Source: Actinomycetes bacterium
GTDB lineage: Bacteria; Actinomycetota; Actinomycetes; Actinomycetales; Cellulomonadaceae
Assembly (NCBI GenBank): GCA_023432565.1
Contig: JAEYUL010000019.1
Span: 1-27,516, forward strand
Direction of reading: 5' to 3'
Length of the DNA: 27,516 nucleotides
Part shown: in pieces, positions 1-7,328 of the stretch
How positions within the stretch are numbered: position 1 is the stretch's first letter
Layout of the letters: the number at the start of each line of letters is the position of its first letter
Made by a program: the position numbers and the translations under genes
The notes under the pieces: model-generated
The model's database searches: none
Told to the model about the DNA's origin: nothing
The model's input: only the letters and a program-made list of their open reading frames with translations

Positions 1-949
1 CCGGCACACCGACCGCCGCCACCCCGACCGCCGCCACCCCGACCGACGGCACCGGGCTGCCGCGACCGTCCCGAGCAGGGTCGGCTCCGCCCGCCGGCAC
101 GTCGTGGACCCGCTCGAGCTCCGGGCCGCGGCCGTGCACGTCCCTGCCCGTCACGCCCGGCCGCCAGGCGCGCGCGACCAGCAGGACCGCGACCGCGGCG
201 ACGACGAGCAGGAGCGACAGCGCGACCGCCGTCCCCTGCGTCACCCCGGCGCCGTTGAACGCGGCGTAGATCGCCAACGGCATGGTCTGCGTGACGCCCG
301 GGGCGTTGCCCGCGAACAGCGCGGTGGCCCCGAACTCGCCGAGCGCCCGCGCGAAGCACAGCACGGTGCCCGCGAGCAGGCCCGACGCGGCCAGGGGCAG
401 CGTCACGCGGCGCAGCGTCGTCCAGCGGCCCGCACCGAGGGTGGCGGCCACGACCTCGTACCGCGTGCCGGCGGTGCGCAGCGCTCCCTCGAGGCCGAGC
501 ACCAGGAACGGCATCGCGCCGAACACCTGGGCGATCACCACGGCGGCTGTCGTGAACGGGATCGTGACGCCGAACCACGCCTCCAGGGAACGCCCCACGA
601 GCCCGCGCCGTCCGAGCAGGTGGAGCAGCGCGATACCGCCGACGGTCGGGGGCAGCACGAGCGGCAGGGTGACCAGTGCACGCAGCACGTCGGCGGCGCG
701 GCCCGTCGTCCGCGCGAGCACCAGCGCCAGCGGGACGCCGAGGACGAGGCAGCACGCCGTCGCGGCGAGCGACGTGCCGAGGGACAGCGCGAGCGCCTGG
801 CGTGCGGCGGGCGAGGACACGTCGGAGGGCAGCGTGCCCCAGTCGGCACGCACGACGAGCGCGACGACCGGCAGCACGAGCAGGCCGAGGGCGAGGGCCG
901 CCGGCAGCCACGTCAGCCGAGGCACCCCTGCCGCGTGCGCGGTGCTCAT
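1..949 (-). CDS. modB: Molybdate ABC transporter permease ModB (partial, 3' end beyond the window)
   Basis: Inner-membrane permease of the molybdate importer that pairs with the binding protein ModA encoded just upstream. The frame starts at ATG 949 (MSTAHAAGVPRLTW) and stays open to the window edge, about 316 codons. Several hydrophobic helices are visible. The ABC permease EAA loop is present (EVVAATLGAGRWTTLRRVTLPL, about residues 160-180), followed by the typical ALGEFGATALFAGN segment. It begins 35 bp after modA, so the two are probably co-transcribed. After the last helix (about residue 265) the frame continues into a Gly/Pro/Val-rich tail built on a 15-bp tandem repeat. Some actinobacteria fuse ModB to the ATPase ModC, and this tail could be such a linker; the window ends before that can be seen. 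Confidence 0.88.
   Translation of the reverse strand, partial: MSTAHAAGVPRLTWLPAALALGLLVLPVVALVVRADWGTLPSDVSSPAARQALALSLGTSLAATACCLVLGVPLALVLARTTGRAADVLRALVTLPLVLPPTVGGIALLHLLGRRGLVGRSLEAWFGVTIPFTTAAVVIAQVFGAMPFLVLGLEGALRTAGTRYEVVAATLGAGRWTTLRRVTLPLAASGLLAGTVLCFARALGEFGATALFAGNAPGVTQTMPLAIYAAFNGAGVTQGTAVALSLLLVVAAVAVLLVARAWRPGVTGRDVHGRGPELERVHDVPAGGADPARDGRGSPVPSVGVAAVGVAAVGVP
11..45. repeat. 15-bp tandem repeat in the modB 3' region
   Basis: The unit GACCGCCGCCACCCC occurs at 11-25 and 26-40 and partly at 41-45. On the minus strand it encodes a repeating V-G-V-A-A peptide in the modB frame. It looks like a length-variable linker. Confidence 0.8.
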
Positions 950-984
950 GTCGTGCCCGTCATGGTGCGTCGTGCGTCGTCACG

Positions 985-1830
985 TCAGTGCCCCGGGCCG
1001 AAGCCGCGCGCCGCGAGCAGCGCCTGACCCTCGTCGGACACCAGGAAGTCGACGAAGGTCGCGGCGGACGGTGCGGCGTCGGCGAGGACCGCCGCCGGGT
1101 ACGCGGTGACCACGCCTGACGCCTCGGGGACGTCGACACCCTCGACCGCGCCCCGCGCCCTCAGGACATCCGTGCGGTAGACCACGCCCGCGTCGGCCTC
1201 TCCCGCACTCACCTTGGCCAGGACGGCCGTGACGCTCTGCTCGAGGCTGGCCGGCGTCAGCGACACGCCCGCGGCGGACAGCAGGCGGGCCGTCGCGGCG
1301 CCGCACGGGACCTGCACGTCGCACGTGATCACGGTCCCGCCGCCGTCGGACAGGGCCGCGAGGTCGGCCAGCGAGGTGACGCTCTGCGGGTTCCCCGCGG
1401 GCACGACGACCTGCAGCGTGTTGGTCGCGACCGTCGTCGGGTCGCCGACGACGAGCCCGGCGTCGACCACGGTCTGCATGGTGGCGTCGTCCGCCGTGAC
1501 CAGGACGTCGGGGTGGGCTCCCTCGACGACCTGTGCCGCGAGCGTGGACGACCCCGCGTACGTCACAGGAGCGAACGCCAGCTCCGGGTGGGCGGTGCGA
1601 GCCGCGGCGGTGAGGTCGTCGAGCACGGGCTCGAGCGACGCCGCGGCGAAGACTCGGAGCTCACCGCTGTCCTCCGAGGACGCACGACCGCGAGGGTCGG
1701 CCCCGCCCGCGGCGCCGAGGGACGAACCGCACCCCCCGAGAGCGAGCACGGCACCCAGCACCGCCGCGACGACGGCGCGTGCCCCCACGGACCTGACCCC
1801 GGCGCACCGGACGGGCGCGCGGCGCCTCAC
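985..1830 (-). CDS. modA: Molybdate ABC transporter substrate-binding protein ModA
   Basis: Extracytoplasmic lipoprotein that captures molybdate for the ModB permease. The GTG start at 1830 overlaps the upstream regulator's stop (GTGA), giving 281 residues. The N-terminus has a basic stretch, a hydrophobic core and a lipobox (LALGGCGSS). The mature part opens with LRVFAAASLEPVLDDL, the ModA hallmark, followed by TYAGSSTLAAQVVEGAHPDVLVTAD, where the Ser residues and Asp are typical of the oxyanion site. The C-terminal half includes AGEADAGVVYRTDV and the ending FVDFLVSDEGQALLAARGFG, which is standard for the family. An earlier in-frame start exists but would read through the regulator on another frame. 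Identification is firm; tungstate cannot be excluded as a substrate. Confidence 0.93.
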   Translation of the reverse strand: MRRRAPVRCAGVRSVGARAVVAAVLGAVLALGGCGSSLGAAGGADPRGRASSEDSGELRVFAAASLEPVLDDLTAAARTAHPELAFAPVTYAGSSTLAAQVVEGAHPDVLVTADDATMQTVVDAGLVVGDPTTVATNTLQVVVPAGNPQSVTSLADLAALSDGGGTVITCDVQVPCGAATARLLSAAGVSLTPASLEQSVTAVLAKVSAGEADAGVVYRTDVLRARGAVEGVDVPEASGVVTAYPAAVLADAAPSAATFVDFLVSDEGQALLAARGFGPGH

Positions 1831-2231
1831 CGTGCTCCGCCGGACGTCTCGACGACGACGTTCGTCGCCTTGACGACCGCCGACGCCCGCGAGCCGACCT
1901 CGAGCCCGAGCTCGCGCACCGCCTCGCTCGACATGAGCGAGACCACGCGGAACGGACCGCACTGGAGCTCGACCTGAGCCATGACCGTGTCGGCGGTGAT
2001 CGCCGTCACGAGCCCCGAGAACCGGTTGCGGGCCGACGAGCGCTGCGCTGCGGGGTCGTCGGACGCGCCGGCGCGCTGGACCGCGAAGGCGGCGAGAGCA
2101 GCACCGACCACCACCGCGCGACCCGTCGCGTCCGTCGTCGCGGGCAGGGCGCCCGCCTCGACCCACCGGCGCACGGTGTCGTCGCTGACACCGAGCAGCT
2201 CGGCCGCTTCACTGATCCGATAGTGCGTCAC
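1827..2231 (-). CDS. HTH-TOBE molybdate-responsive regulator / molybdopterin-binding protein
   Basis: A 134-residue protein with two parts. Residues about 1-50 hold an excisionase/MerR-like helix-turn-helix (YRISEAAELLGVSDDTVRRWVEAGALP). The C-terminal ~70 residues form a single TOBE/Mop domain (SARNRFSGLVTAITADTVMAQVELQCGPFRVVSLMSSEAV), which binds molybdate oxyanions. Such proteins lie beside modABC in actinobacteria and probably act like a minimal ModE. GTG 2231 is chosen because the HTH starts immediately after it; longer in-frame extensions upstream are not HTH-like. It overlaps modA by 4 bp, so it is the first gene of the operon. Whether it represses or activates cannot be told from sequence. 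Confidence 0.85.
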   Translation of the reverse strand: MTHYRISEAAELLGVSDDTVRRWVEAGALPATTDATGRAVVVGAALAAFAVQRAGASDDPAAQRSSARNRFSGLVTAITADTVMAQVELQCGPFRVVSLMSSEAVRELGLEVGSRASAVVKATNVVVETSGGAR

Positions 2232-2249
2232 GACGGGCCATGTTAGTGC
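2221..2249 (-). promoter_or_regulatory. Candidate mod operon promoter/operator with a TAGTGC direct repeat
   Basis: TAGTGC occurs on the plus strand at 2221-2226 and again at 2244-2249 (23-bp period), flanking the GTG start of the regulator. Reading on the minus strand, TAACAT at 2245-2240 could be a -10 element and would place transcription start within a few bases of the start codon, so the message may be leaderless. No convincing -35 is seen. Autoregulation is an inference. Confidence 0.35.
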
Positions 2250-2340
2250 CGCACGTGCGAGCTCTGCGCGGGATTCCTGACGCACACGCGGGTGCGGCGT
2301 GAGCGTCGCCCACGGCGCGCGCGTCTGTCCCCGCGGCGCT

Positions 2341-2682
2341 TCAGAGGCCGCGGACGTACTCGAGGGCCTCGCGGGCCAGACGTCGCCACACCGCCGCCGC
2401 GTCCGGTCCGTCGCCGAGCGGCACCTCGACCCACTCGCGCATCGTGCGCGATCCCATCGTCACGACCGCGGCGTCCCCCGCCGCGACCAGCTCGAGCGCG
2501 CGGGCCCGCGGCAGCTTGACGATCAGGCGCGGGCCGTGACCGAGGAAGGCGAAGATCCGCTCGTGGACCCGCAGGCCGGGGCTGCGGAACATCGTCGCGA
2601 GCTCGACGCCGGGTTCGCGGCAGAGCTCGGCGGCCACGTCGTCAAGGGCCGCCCGGCCGGGCCGCTGCTGCGTGCTCACCAC
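2341..2682 (-). CDS. TfoX/Sxy N-terminal-domain-like protein
   Basis: About 113 residues. The segments LATMFRSPGLRVHERIFAFLGHGPRLIVKLPRARALELV and GSRTMREWVEVPLGD match the layout of TfoX_N-type small proteins (a MFGxxGL-like strand, the VKLP motif and a W-V turn). The family is named after a competence regulator of Gram-negative bacteria, but the role of actinobacterial members is not established. The start is GTG 2682 or the adjacent GTG 2679; both overlap the stop of the small ORF upstream. The hundred bases after the stop hold no clear gene. Confidence 0.7.
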   Translation of the reverse strand: MVSTQQRPGRAALDDVAAELCREPGVELATMFRSPGLRVHERIFAFLGHGPRLIVKLPRARALELVAAGDAAVVTMGSRTMREWVEVPLGDGPDAAAVWRRLAREALEYVRGL

Positions 2683-2957
2683 GGACCACCCCCGCGGACG
2701 TGGACGAGGGTCCTCACCGAACCGTCGAGGACGACGCAGCGGGCCGTCGCGGCGCCGACGTGCCGCAGGCCGGTGGACTCGTCGGGCCGCGTGTCGCGGC
2801 GAAGGGACCGCAGCGGCAGACTCAGCCCGTGACGACGGATCGCATCGCTGGGCGCCAGCTCCACCGCGAGCGGCCCGCGCACGTCCAGACAGGCCCGGCG
2901 GCCCCCGACCGCGTGGGGTCCGCGGGTCGTCGTGAAGCGCTGCCCGCACGCACGCAC
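2676..2957 (-). CDS. Small hypothetical protein overlapping the TfoX-like gene
   Basis: A 93-residue frame from ATG 2957, ending in a TGA that overlaps the GTG start of the TfoX-like gene, as in translationally coupled pairs. Third positions are about 90% G or C, in line with real genes here, and the opposite-strand frame is less convincing. I do not recognise a family. It contains hydrophobic/charged alternations such as GPLAVELAPSDAIRRHGLSL and ends VRTLVHVRGGGPW. No signal peptide or membrane segment is visible. It may be a real gene or a long chance ORF. Confidence 0.4.
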   Translation of the reverse strand: MRACGQRFTTTRGPHAVGGRRACLDVRGPLAVELAPSDAIRRHGLSLPLRSLRRDTRPDESTGLRHVGAATARCVVLDGSVRTLVHVRGGGPW

Positions 2958-3031
2958 GGTGCGAGCCTACGAGTGGACGACCTCCGCCACCAGGCGGAGG
3001 TGACGGACGATCACCGGCCCCAGGGGGAACC

Positions 3032-3409
3032 ATGACTGCCTTCGACGACGCACCCGCCCCCGTGGCGGAGTACTACCGGCTCCTCACCTCGGGGGTCGAG
3101 GAGTACGGCGACGGCTCTGCGATGGCGGCCCTGCTCGACCCCGACCTCTCCTTCCAGGGACCTCTGTCCGGGCACATGCGGGGCGCCGCGCGGTTCGTCA
3201 CGAGCCTGACCAGGTTCGTGGAGAGCGTCCGCAGCATCGACCCGAGCCGGCTCGTCGTCGGCGACGCGCAGGTCGCCACGCACTACATCGCGGCGATGCC
3301 CGGCGGCGCGGTGCGGTTCTCGGAGTTCTTCACGCTCCGTGACGGTCTCATCACCGAGATCCACGTGCACTACGACGCCGCCGACTACGTGGCCAAGGGC
3401 GGGCGGTGA
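3032..3409 (+). CDS. SnoaL-like / nuclear transport factor 2 fold protein
   Basis: A 125-residue protein with the NTF2-like pattern: N-terminal helix (VAEYYRLLTSGVEEYGDGSAMAALLDPDL), then F-x-G-P-L and strands ending in FFTLRDGLITEIHVHYDAADYV, the usual C-terminal strand pair. Family members are cone-shaped barrels used as small-ligand isomerases, hydrolases or binding proteins, so the substrate cannot be assigned. ATG 3032 follows a good Shine-Dalgarno (AGGGGGAA, 5 bp upstream). It stands alone, divergent from the minus-strand genes on its left. Confidence 0.75.
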   Translation: MTAFDDAPAPVAEYYRLLTSGVEEYGDGSAMAALLDPDLSFQGPLSGHMRGAARFVTSLTRFVESVRSIDPSRLVVGDAQVATHYIAAMPGGAVRFSEFFTLRDGLITEIHVHYDAADYVAKGGR

Positions 3410-3485
3410 GGTCGTTCGGCACCCCGGCAGGCGGGACGTCCGACAGGGTTGCCGCGCCGGTCTCCCGGTGACCCGCACGGCGCGG

Positions 3486-3491
3486 TAACGT
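3486..3491 (+). promoter_or_regulatory. Candidate -10 element for a leaderless ppk2 transcript
   Basis: TAACGT lies exactly 6 bases before ATG 3498, which would put transcription start at the start codon. No Shine-Dalgarno is present. The same spacing is seen before 9284 and 10301. Confidence 0.35.
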
Positions 3492-3497
3492 CCCGAC

Positions 3498-4349
3498 ATG
3501 GGGACGAAGACGAAGAAGTCCGACAAGCGACACGGCCGCAAGATCCCGGAGGCGGTCTACGAGGCTGAGCTCTTCCGCCTGCAGACGGAGCTCGTCAAGC
3601 TCCAGGAGTGGACGCGAGCCACGGGCGCCCGCATCGCGGTGGTCTTCGAGGGGCGCGACGCGGCCGGCAAGGGCGGCACGATCAAGCGGATCACCGAGTA
3701 CCTGTCACCCCGCACCGTGCGCATCGCCGCGCTGCCCACACCCACCGAGCGCGAGAAGACGCAGTGGTACTACCAGCGTTACGTCGCCCAGCTCCCCGCC
3801 GGCGGCGAGATGGTCCTGTTCGACCGCTCCTGGTACAACCGCGCGGGTGTCGAGCGCGTGATGGGCTACTGCACGCCGCAGGAGTACGCCATGTTCATGC
3901 GCCAGACGCCGATCTTCGAGCAGATGCTCGTCGAGGACGGGATCCTCCTGCGCAAGTACTGGTTCTCGGTCTCCGACGCCGAGCAGCTGCGCCGCTTCCG
4001 CTCCCGCCTGGCCGACCCGCTGCGCCAGTGGAAGCTGTCGACCACGGACCTGCAGTCGATCTCGAAGTGGGAGGAGTACTCACGGGCCAAGGACGAGATG
4101 ATGGTCCACACCGATGTGCCCGCGAGCCCGTGGTACGTGGTCGAGAGCGACATCAAGAAGCACGCGCGGCTGAACATGATCGCCCACCTGCTGTCGACGA
4201 TCCCGTACACCGACGTGCCGCACGAGAAGGTGGTCCTGCCCGAGCGTCCCGCGCCGTCCTCCGGCTACGAGCGACCGCCCCGCGAGCTGTCGACATACGT
4301 GCCGGACCACGTCGCGCGCCTGCTCGGCGACGCCGAACGCGACCTGTGA
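3498..4349 (+). CDS. ppk2: Polyphosphate kinase 2 family protein (PPK2)
   Basis: A cytoplasmic enzyme of 283 residues that transfers phosphate between polyphosphate and nucleotides. The P-loop is GRDAAGKGGT (about residues 52-61), followed by the PPK2 segment EKTQWYYQRYVAQLPAGGEMVLFDRSWYNRAG with the Walker B-type DR at 109-110. The lid region KYWFSVSDAEQLRRFRSRLADPLRQWKLS and the DIKKHARLNMIAHLLS segment complete the single-domain architecture. Length fits short PPK2 proteins. Whether it prefers ADP or GDP, or makes or consumes polyphosphate, is not decidable here. It overlaps nhaA by 4 bp (GTGA), so the two are probably coupled. Confidence 0.95.
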   Translation: MGTKTKKSDKRHGRKIPEAVYEAELFRLQTELVKLQEWTRATGARIAVVFEGRDAAGKGGTIKRITEYLSPRTVRIAALPTPTEREKTQWYYQRYVAQLPAGGEMVLFDRSWYNRAGVERVMGYCTPQEYAMFMRQTPIFEQMLVEDGILLRKYWFSVSDAEQLRRFRSRLADPLRQWKLSTTDLQSISKWEEYSRAKDEMMVHTDVPASPWYVVESDIKKHARLNMIAHLLSTIPYTDVPHEKVVLPERPAPSSGYERPPRELSTYVPDHVARLLGDAERDL

Positions 4350-5821
4350 CGGCGAGCTCGACCAGCTCGAGCGTCGGGCCGGCGCTGCGTGTCCGCGTGC
4401 CGAGCCTGTCCCCGCACGTCCGTGACTTCCTGCGCACCGAGGCCGGCTCGGCGCTCGTCCTGCTCGCGGCGACCGTCGTCGCGCTCGTCTGGGTGAACTC
4501 GCCGTGGTCGGCCGCCTACGACGAGCTGTGGCACACCACCGCGGGGCTGCGCCTCGGCTCGTGGTCCTTCGACCTGTCGTTGCACGGCTGGGTCAACGAC
4601 GCCGCGATGGCCGTGTTCTTCACCGTCGTCGGGCTCGAGATCAGCCGCGAGGCGACGCGCGGCGAGCTGCGCGACCGCCGCACCGTCGCCGTGCCCGCAC
4701 TCGGCGCGCTCGGTGGGCTCGTCGTGCCCGTGCTGCTGTTCCTCGCGATCACGACGGGCACCGACGTGCAGCACGGCTGGGGTGTGGTGATGTCGACGGA
4801 CACCGCGTTCCTCGTCGGGATCCTCGCGTTGTTCGGTCCGGCCTGCCCCGACCGGCTGCGGCTGTTCCTGCTGACGCTCGCGATCGTCGACGACATCGGC
4901 GCCATCACCGTGATGGCGGTGTTCTACACGGACGAGGTCGACGCGGTCGCGCTCGGGCTCGCGGGCGTGCTCGTCGTCGCGTTGCTGGTGCTGCGCTGGT
5001 TGCGGGTCTGGCGCCTGCTGCCGTACGTGCTGGGCGGCATCGGGCTGTGGCTCGCGGTCCAGGCGTCCGGCGTCCACGCCACGCTCGCAGGTGTCGCGCT
5101 CGGCCTCATCGTCCCGGCCACCGCACCACGCCGCGAGGACGTCGAGGCGGTGCGCGGCTACGCGCGCGACCTCGTCGAGGAGACGACCGCTGACCGTGAG
5201 CGCCTCGCCGAGCTCGCCGCGCGCGCGGCCGTGCCCGCGAGCGACAGGCTGCAGCGCATGCTGCACCCCTGGAGCGCGTTCGTCGTCGTCCCGCTGTTCG
5301 GCCTGGCCAACGCGGGCGTGCGGCTGGACGCGCAGTCGCTGGGCGACGCCGCACGCTCGCGGCTGACCATCGCGGTCGTCGTCGGGCTGGTCGTCGGCAA
5401 CGCGGTCGGCATCACGGGCGCGGCCACGCTCGCGATCCGGCTGGGGTTGGGCGACCTGCCCGGCCGGGTGCGCTACGGCCACCTGCTCGGAGGCGCCGTG
5501 CTCGCCGGGATCGGCTTCACGATCTCCCTGTTCATCTCCGAGCTGGCGTTCGACGACGAGGAGCACCTGAGTCAGGCGAAGGTCGGGATCCTTGCCGGGT
5601 CGCTGCTCGCTGCGGCGACCGGCTCGATCATGCTGCGCTGGCTCGGCGAACGCCTGCCGCTGTGCTCACCGCCGCGCGAGGCACCGACGACTCTGCCACC
5701 GCTGCCGTGGCGCCCACCCGAGTCCTCCGGGCCGGCGTTCGGCGACGCCGGCACGGGCGTGTCGTCGGACCCGGCGGCACCGGGCACGGACGGTCAGGCC
5801 AACGGGTCGTCGGCGCCGTAG
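4346..5821 (+). CDS. nhaA: Na+/H+ antiporter NhaA with altered TM10 lysine position
   Basis: Inner-membrane sodium/proton antiporter, 491 residues from GTG 4346, which overlaps the ppk2 stop. NhaA signatures are clear: NDAAMAVFFTVVGLEISREATRGEL (84-108), STDTAFLVGILALFG (D152, equivalent to E. coli D133), LAIVDDIGAITVMAVFYT (D182 and D183, equivalent to D163/D164), GVHATLAGVALGLIVP and GIGFTISLFISELAF. The residue aligned with E. coli K300 (GKPLGI) is Asn352 here (VVGNAVGI). The C-terminus after RWLGERLPLC is a ~50-residue Pro/Ser/Gly-rich tail. In many actinobacteria this point leads into a fused thioredoxin-like domain; here it stops, and a homologous domain is encoded at 6796-7302. The 3' end overlaps the convergent SDR gene by 28 bp. 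Confidence 0.94.
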   Translation: MTASSTSSSVGPALRVRVPSLSPHVRDFLRTEAGSALVLLAATVVALVWVNSPWSAAYDELWHTTAGLRLGSWSFDLSLHGWVNDAAMAVFFTVVGLEISREATRGELRDRRTVAVPALGALGGLVVPVLLFLAITTGTDVQHGWGVVMSTDTAFLVGILALFGPACPDRLRLFLLTLAIVDDIGAITVMAVFYTDEVDAVALGLAGVLVVALLVLRWLRVWRLLPYVLGGIGLWLAVQASGVHATLAGVALGLIVPATAPRREDVEAVRGYARDLVEETTADRERLAELAARAAVPASDRLQRMLHPWSAFVVVPLFGLANAGVRLDAQSLGDAARSRLTIAVVVGLVVGNAVGITGAATLAIRLGLGDLPGRVRYGHLLGGAVLAGIGFTISLFISELAFDDEEHLSQAKVGILAGSLLAAATGSIMLRWLGERLPLCSPPREAPTTLPPLPWRPPESSGPAFGDAGTGVSSDPAAPGTDGQANGSSAP

Positions 5822-6600
5822 GCGGGGACGCGCAAGCGCCGGGCGTCCTGCCTGACGATCTCCTCGGCGCGGGCGCGCAGCGACTCGACCGTGTCGGCAC
5901 CTGCGCGCACGAACCGGCCGGACAGCGCGTCGAGCTCGCCGTCGCCGAACGCACGCACGAGGGCCACGACGTCCTCCAGCGACGTCCATGCGGTGCGGTC
6001 GGCGTGCACCGGCATCGCGGCGGTCATGTCGGTCGCCACCACGCCGGGCGCGAGGTCCAGCGTACGGATCCCGCGGTCGCGGTACTGCGCGTCGAGGAGG
6101 GCCGTGAGCCGACCGAGCGCGCCCTTGCTGATGCCGTAACCCGTGTACGAGGTCTGCAGGTTGTAGCCCGAGCCTGAGTTGACCTGCAGGAGCCGCCCCT
6201 CCCCCCGAGCGAGCATCGACGGCAGGACCGCGTGGGCGACGAGCATCGGTCCGCGCACGTTGGTCTCCACGACCCGCCAGCAGTCCTCGACGTCGTCGGA
6301 CACGAAGTCCGTCTCGTCCCGCTCGATCACGCCCGCGTTGTTCACGACGAGCCCGATCGCGCCGAGTCCGTCCTCGGCGCGCGCGACCGCGTCGGCCACC
6401 TCGGTCACGTCGACGAGATCGGCCGCGGCCACGACGACGGTCGCGTCGGGCGCCTGCCGCGCGACCTGCGTCGCGGTGTCGTCGAGGTGGGCGCGGGTCC
6501 GCCCCACGATCGCCACGTCGTAGCCGGCGCGGGCCAGACCGATCGCGATCCCCCGACCGATGCCCCTGCCCGCTCCCGTCACCAACGCTGTCCGAGTCAC
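5794..6600 (-). CDS. SDR family NAD(P)-dependent oxidoreductase
   Basis: A 268-residue classical short-chain dehydrogenase. The cofactor motif TGAGRGIG is at 8-15, NNAG at 87-90, the catalytic serine region NSGSGY at 141-146, and the Y-x-x-x-K pair at Y155/K159 (YGISK). The PG motif after the active site reads LAPGVVATDM. Substrate is unknown. GTG 6600 is preferred because the Rossmann strand begins right after it and a GGGTGG Shine-Dalgarno lies 5-10 bp upstream; a start further upstream would add residues with no family counterpart. It is convergent with nhaA. Confidence 0.88.
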   Translation of the reverse strand: MTRTALVTGAGRGIGRGIAIGLARAGYDVAIVGRTRAHLDDTATQVARQAPDATVVVAAADLVDVTEVADAVARAEDGLGAIGLVVNNAGVIERDETDFVSDDVEDCWRVVETNVRGPMLVAHAVLPSMLARGEGRLLQVNSGSGYNLQTSYTGYGISKGALGRLTALLDAQYRDRGIRTLDLAPGVVATDMTAAMPVHADRTAWTSLEDVVALVRAFGDGELDALSGRFVRAGADTVESLRARAEEIVRQDARRLRVPAYGADDPLA

Positions 6601-6727
6601 GCGTCCACCCTGCCACGCCCACGAGCCGCCCACACCGGCCACCCCTGCCCGCCCACCACGCAGCCGACGACCCCGCGCTCGCTCCGGCTCCAGCGACGCG
6701 GAACCGGCGCAACCGCGGGCTCGAGCC

Positions 6728-6781
6728 GGGGTGGGCGGGGTGGGGTGGGTGGGGTGGGTGGGGTGGGTGGGGTGGGTGGGG
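6728..6781 (+). repeat. G-rich tandem repeat with G-quadruplex potential
   Basis: Twelve consecutive runs of 3-4 guanines separated by single bases. From 6742 the pattern is a 9-bp unit GGGGTGGGT repeated four times plus a partial copy. It lies 15 bp beyond the stop of the DsbA-like gene and upstream of the SDR start, both on the minus strand, so the nascent RNA would be C-rich and the template strand G-rich. Confidence 0.9.
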
Positions 6782-6795
6782 TTGCGGGTGTGGGG

Positions 6796-7302
6796 TCACG
6801 GGGTCGTCGCGGCGCGGAGAGCGGGCACCGTGAGGCGGCCGGTGTAGCGGACGCCGTCGACGAACAACGTCGGGGTCGCGGACACCGCGAGGGCGAGGCC
6901 GTCCACGTAGTCGGCCTCGACCGCGGACGCCCAGCGCTGGACCGCGTCGCCGACGACCTCGTCGGGGTCGATGCCGACCTGTGCCGCGTACCGCCGCAGG
7001 TCAGGGTCGGCCAGTCGGTCCTGGTGCGCGAACGCCGCGTCGTGCAGGTCCCAGAACCGGCCGTGCGCGGCGAACGCCTCGGCCGCGAGCGCGGCGGTGA
7101 GCGCGTGCGGGTGCACCTCGAACAGCGGGAAGTGCCGCCAGACCAGGCGTACCCGGCCCTCGGACGTCTCGACGACCTCGCGGAGCGTCGGCGCGGCCGC
7201 GCGGCAGTACGGGCACTCGAGGTCGCCGAACTCGACGATCGTCACGGTCGCCGTCGGCGAGCCGTAGGAGTGGCGCAGGGGGTCCACGGGCACAGACCCC
7301 AC
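6796..7302 (-). CDS. DsbA-family thioredoxin-like protein, stand-alone homologue of the NhaA-fused domain
   Basis: A 168-residue thioredoxin-fold protein with a CPYC active site (C30-C33) in the context TIVEFGDLECPYCRAAAP. Then come VRLVWRHFPLFEVHPHALTAALAAEAFAAHGRFWDLHD and the cis-Pro loop SATPTLFVDG, all hallmarks of the DsbA/FrnE-like group. There is no signal peptide, so it is probably cytoplasmic. The opening VDPLRHSYGSPTATVTIVEFGD matches the junction of the thioredoxin domain fused to the C-terminus of many actinobacterial NhaA proteins. GTG 7302 is used; GTG codons at residues 4 and 6 are alternatives. It is divergent from the AlkA-type gene, 26 bp away. Confidence 0.88.
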   Translation of the reverse strand: MGSVPVDPLRHSYGSPTATVTIVEFGDLECPYCRAAAPTLREVVETSEGRVRLVWRHFPLFEVHPHALTAALAAEAFAAHGRFWDLHDAAFAHQDRLADPDLRRYAAQVGIDPDEVVGDAVQRWASAVEADYVDGLALAVSATPTLFVDGVRYTGRLTVPALRAATTP

Positions 7303-7328
7303 CGTACGGGCCGCTACGGTGGCGGGCG

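Noticed and set aside
4265..5566. Minus-strand frame opposite nhaA
   Set aside because: The product is full of QRDR/EQ-type repeats typical of frames antisense to membrane proteins in high-GC DNA.
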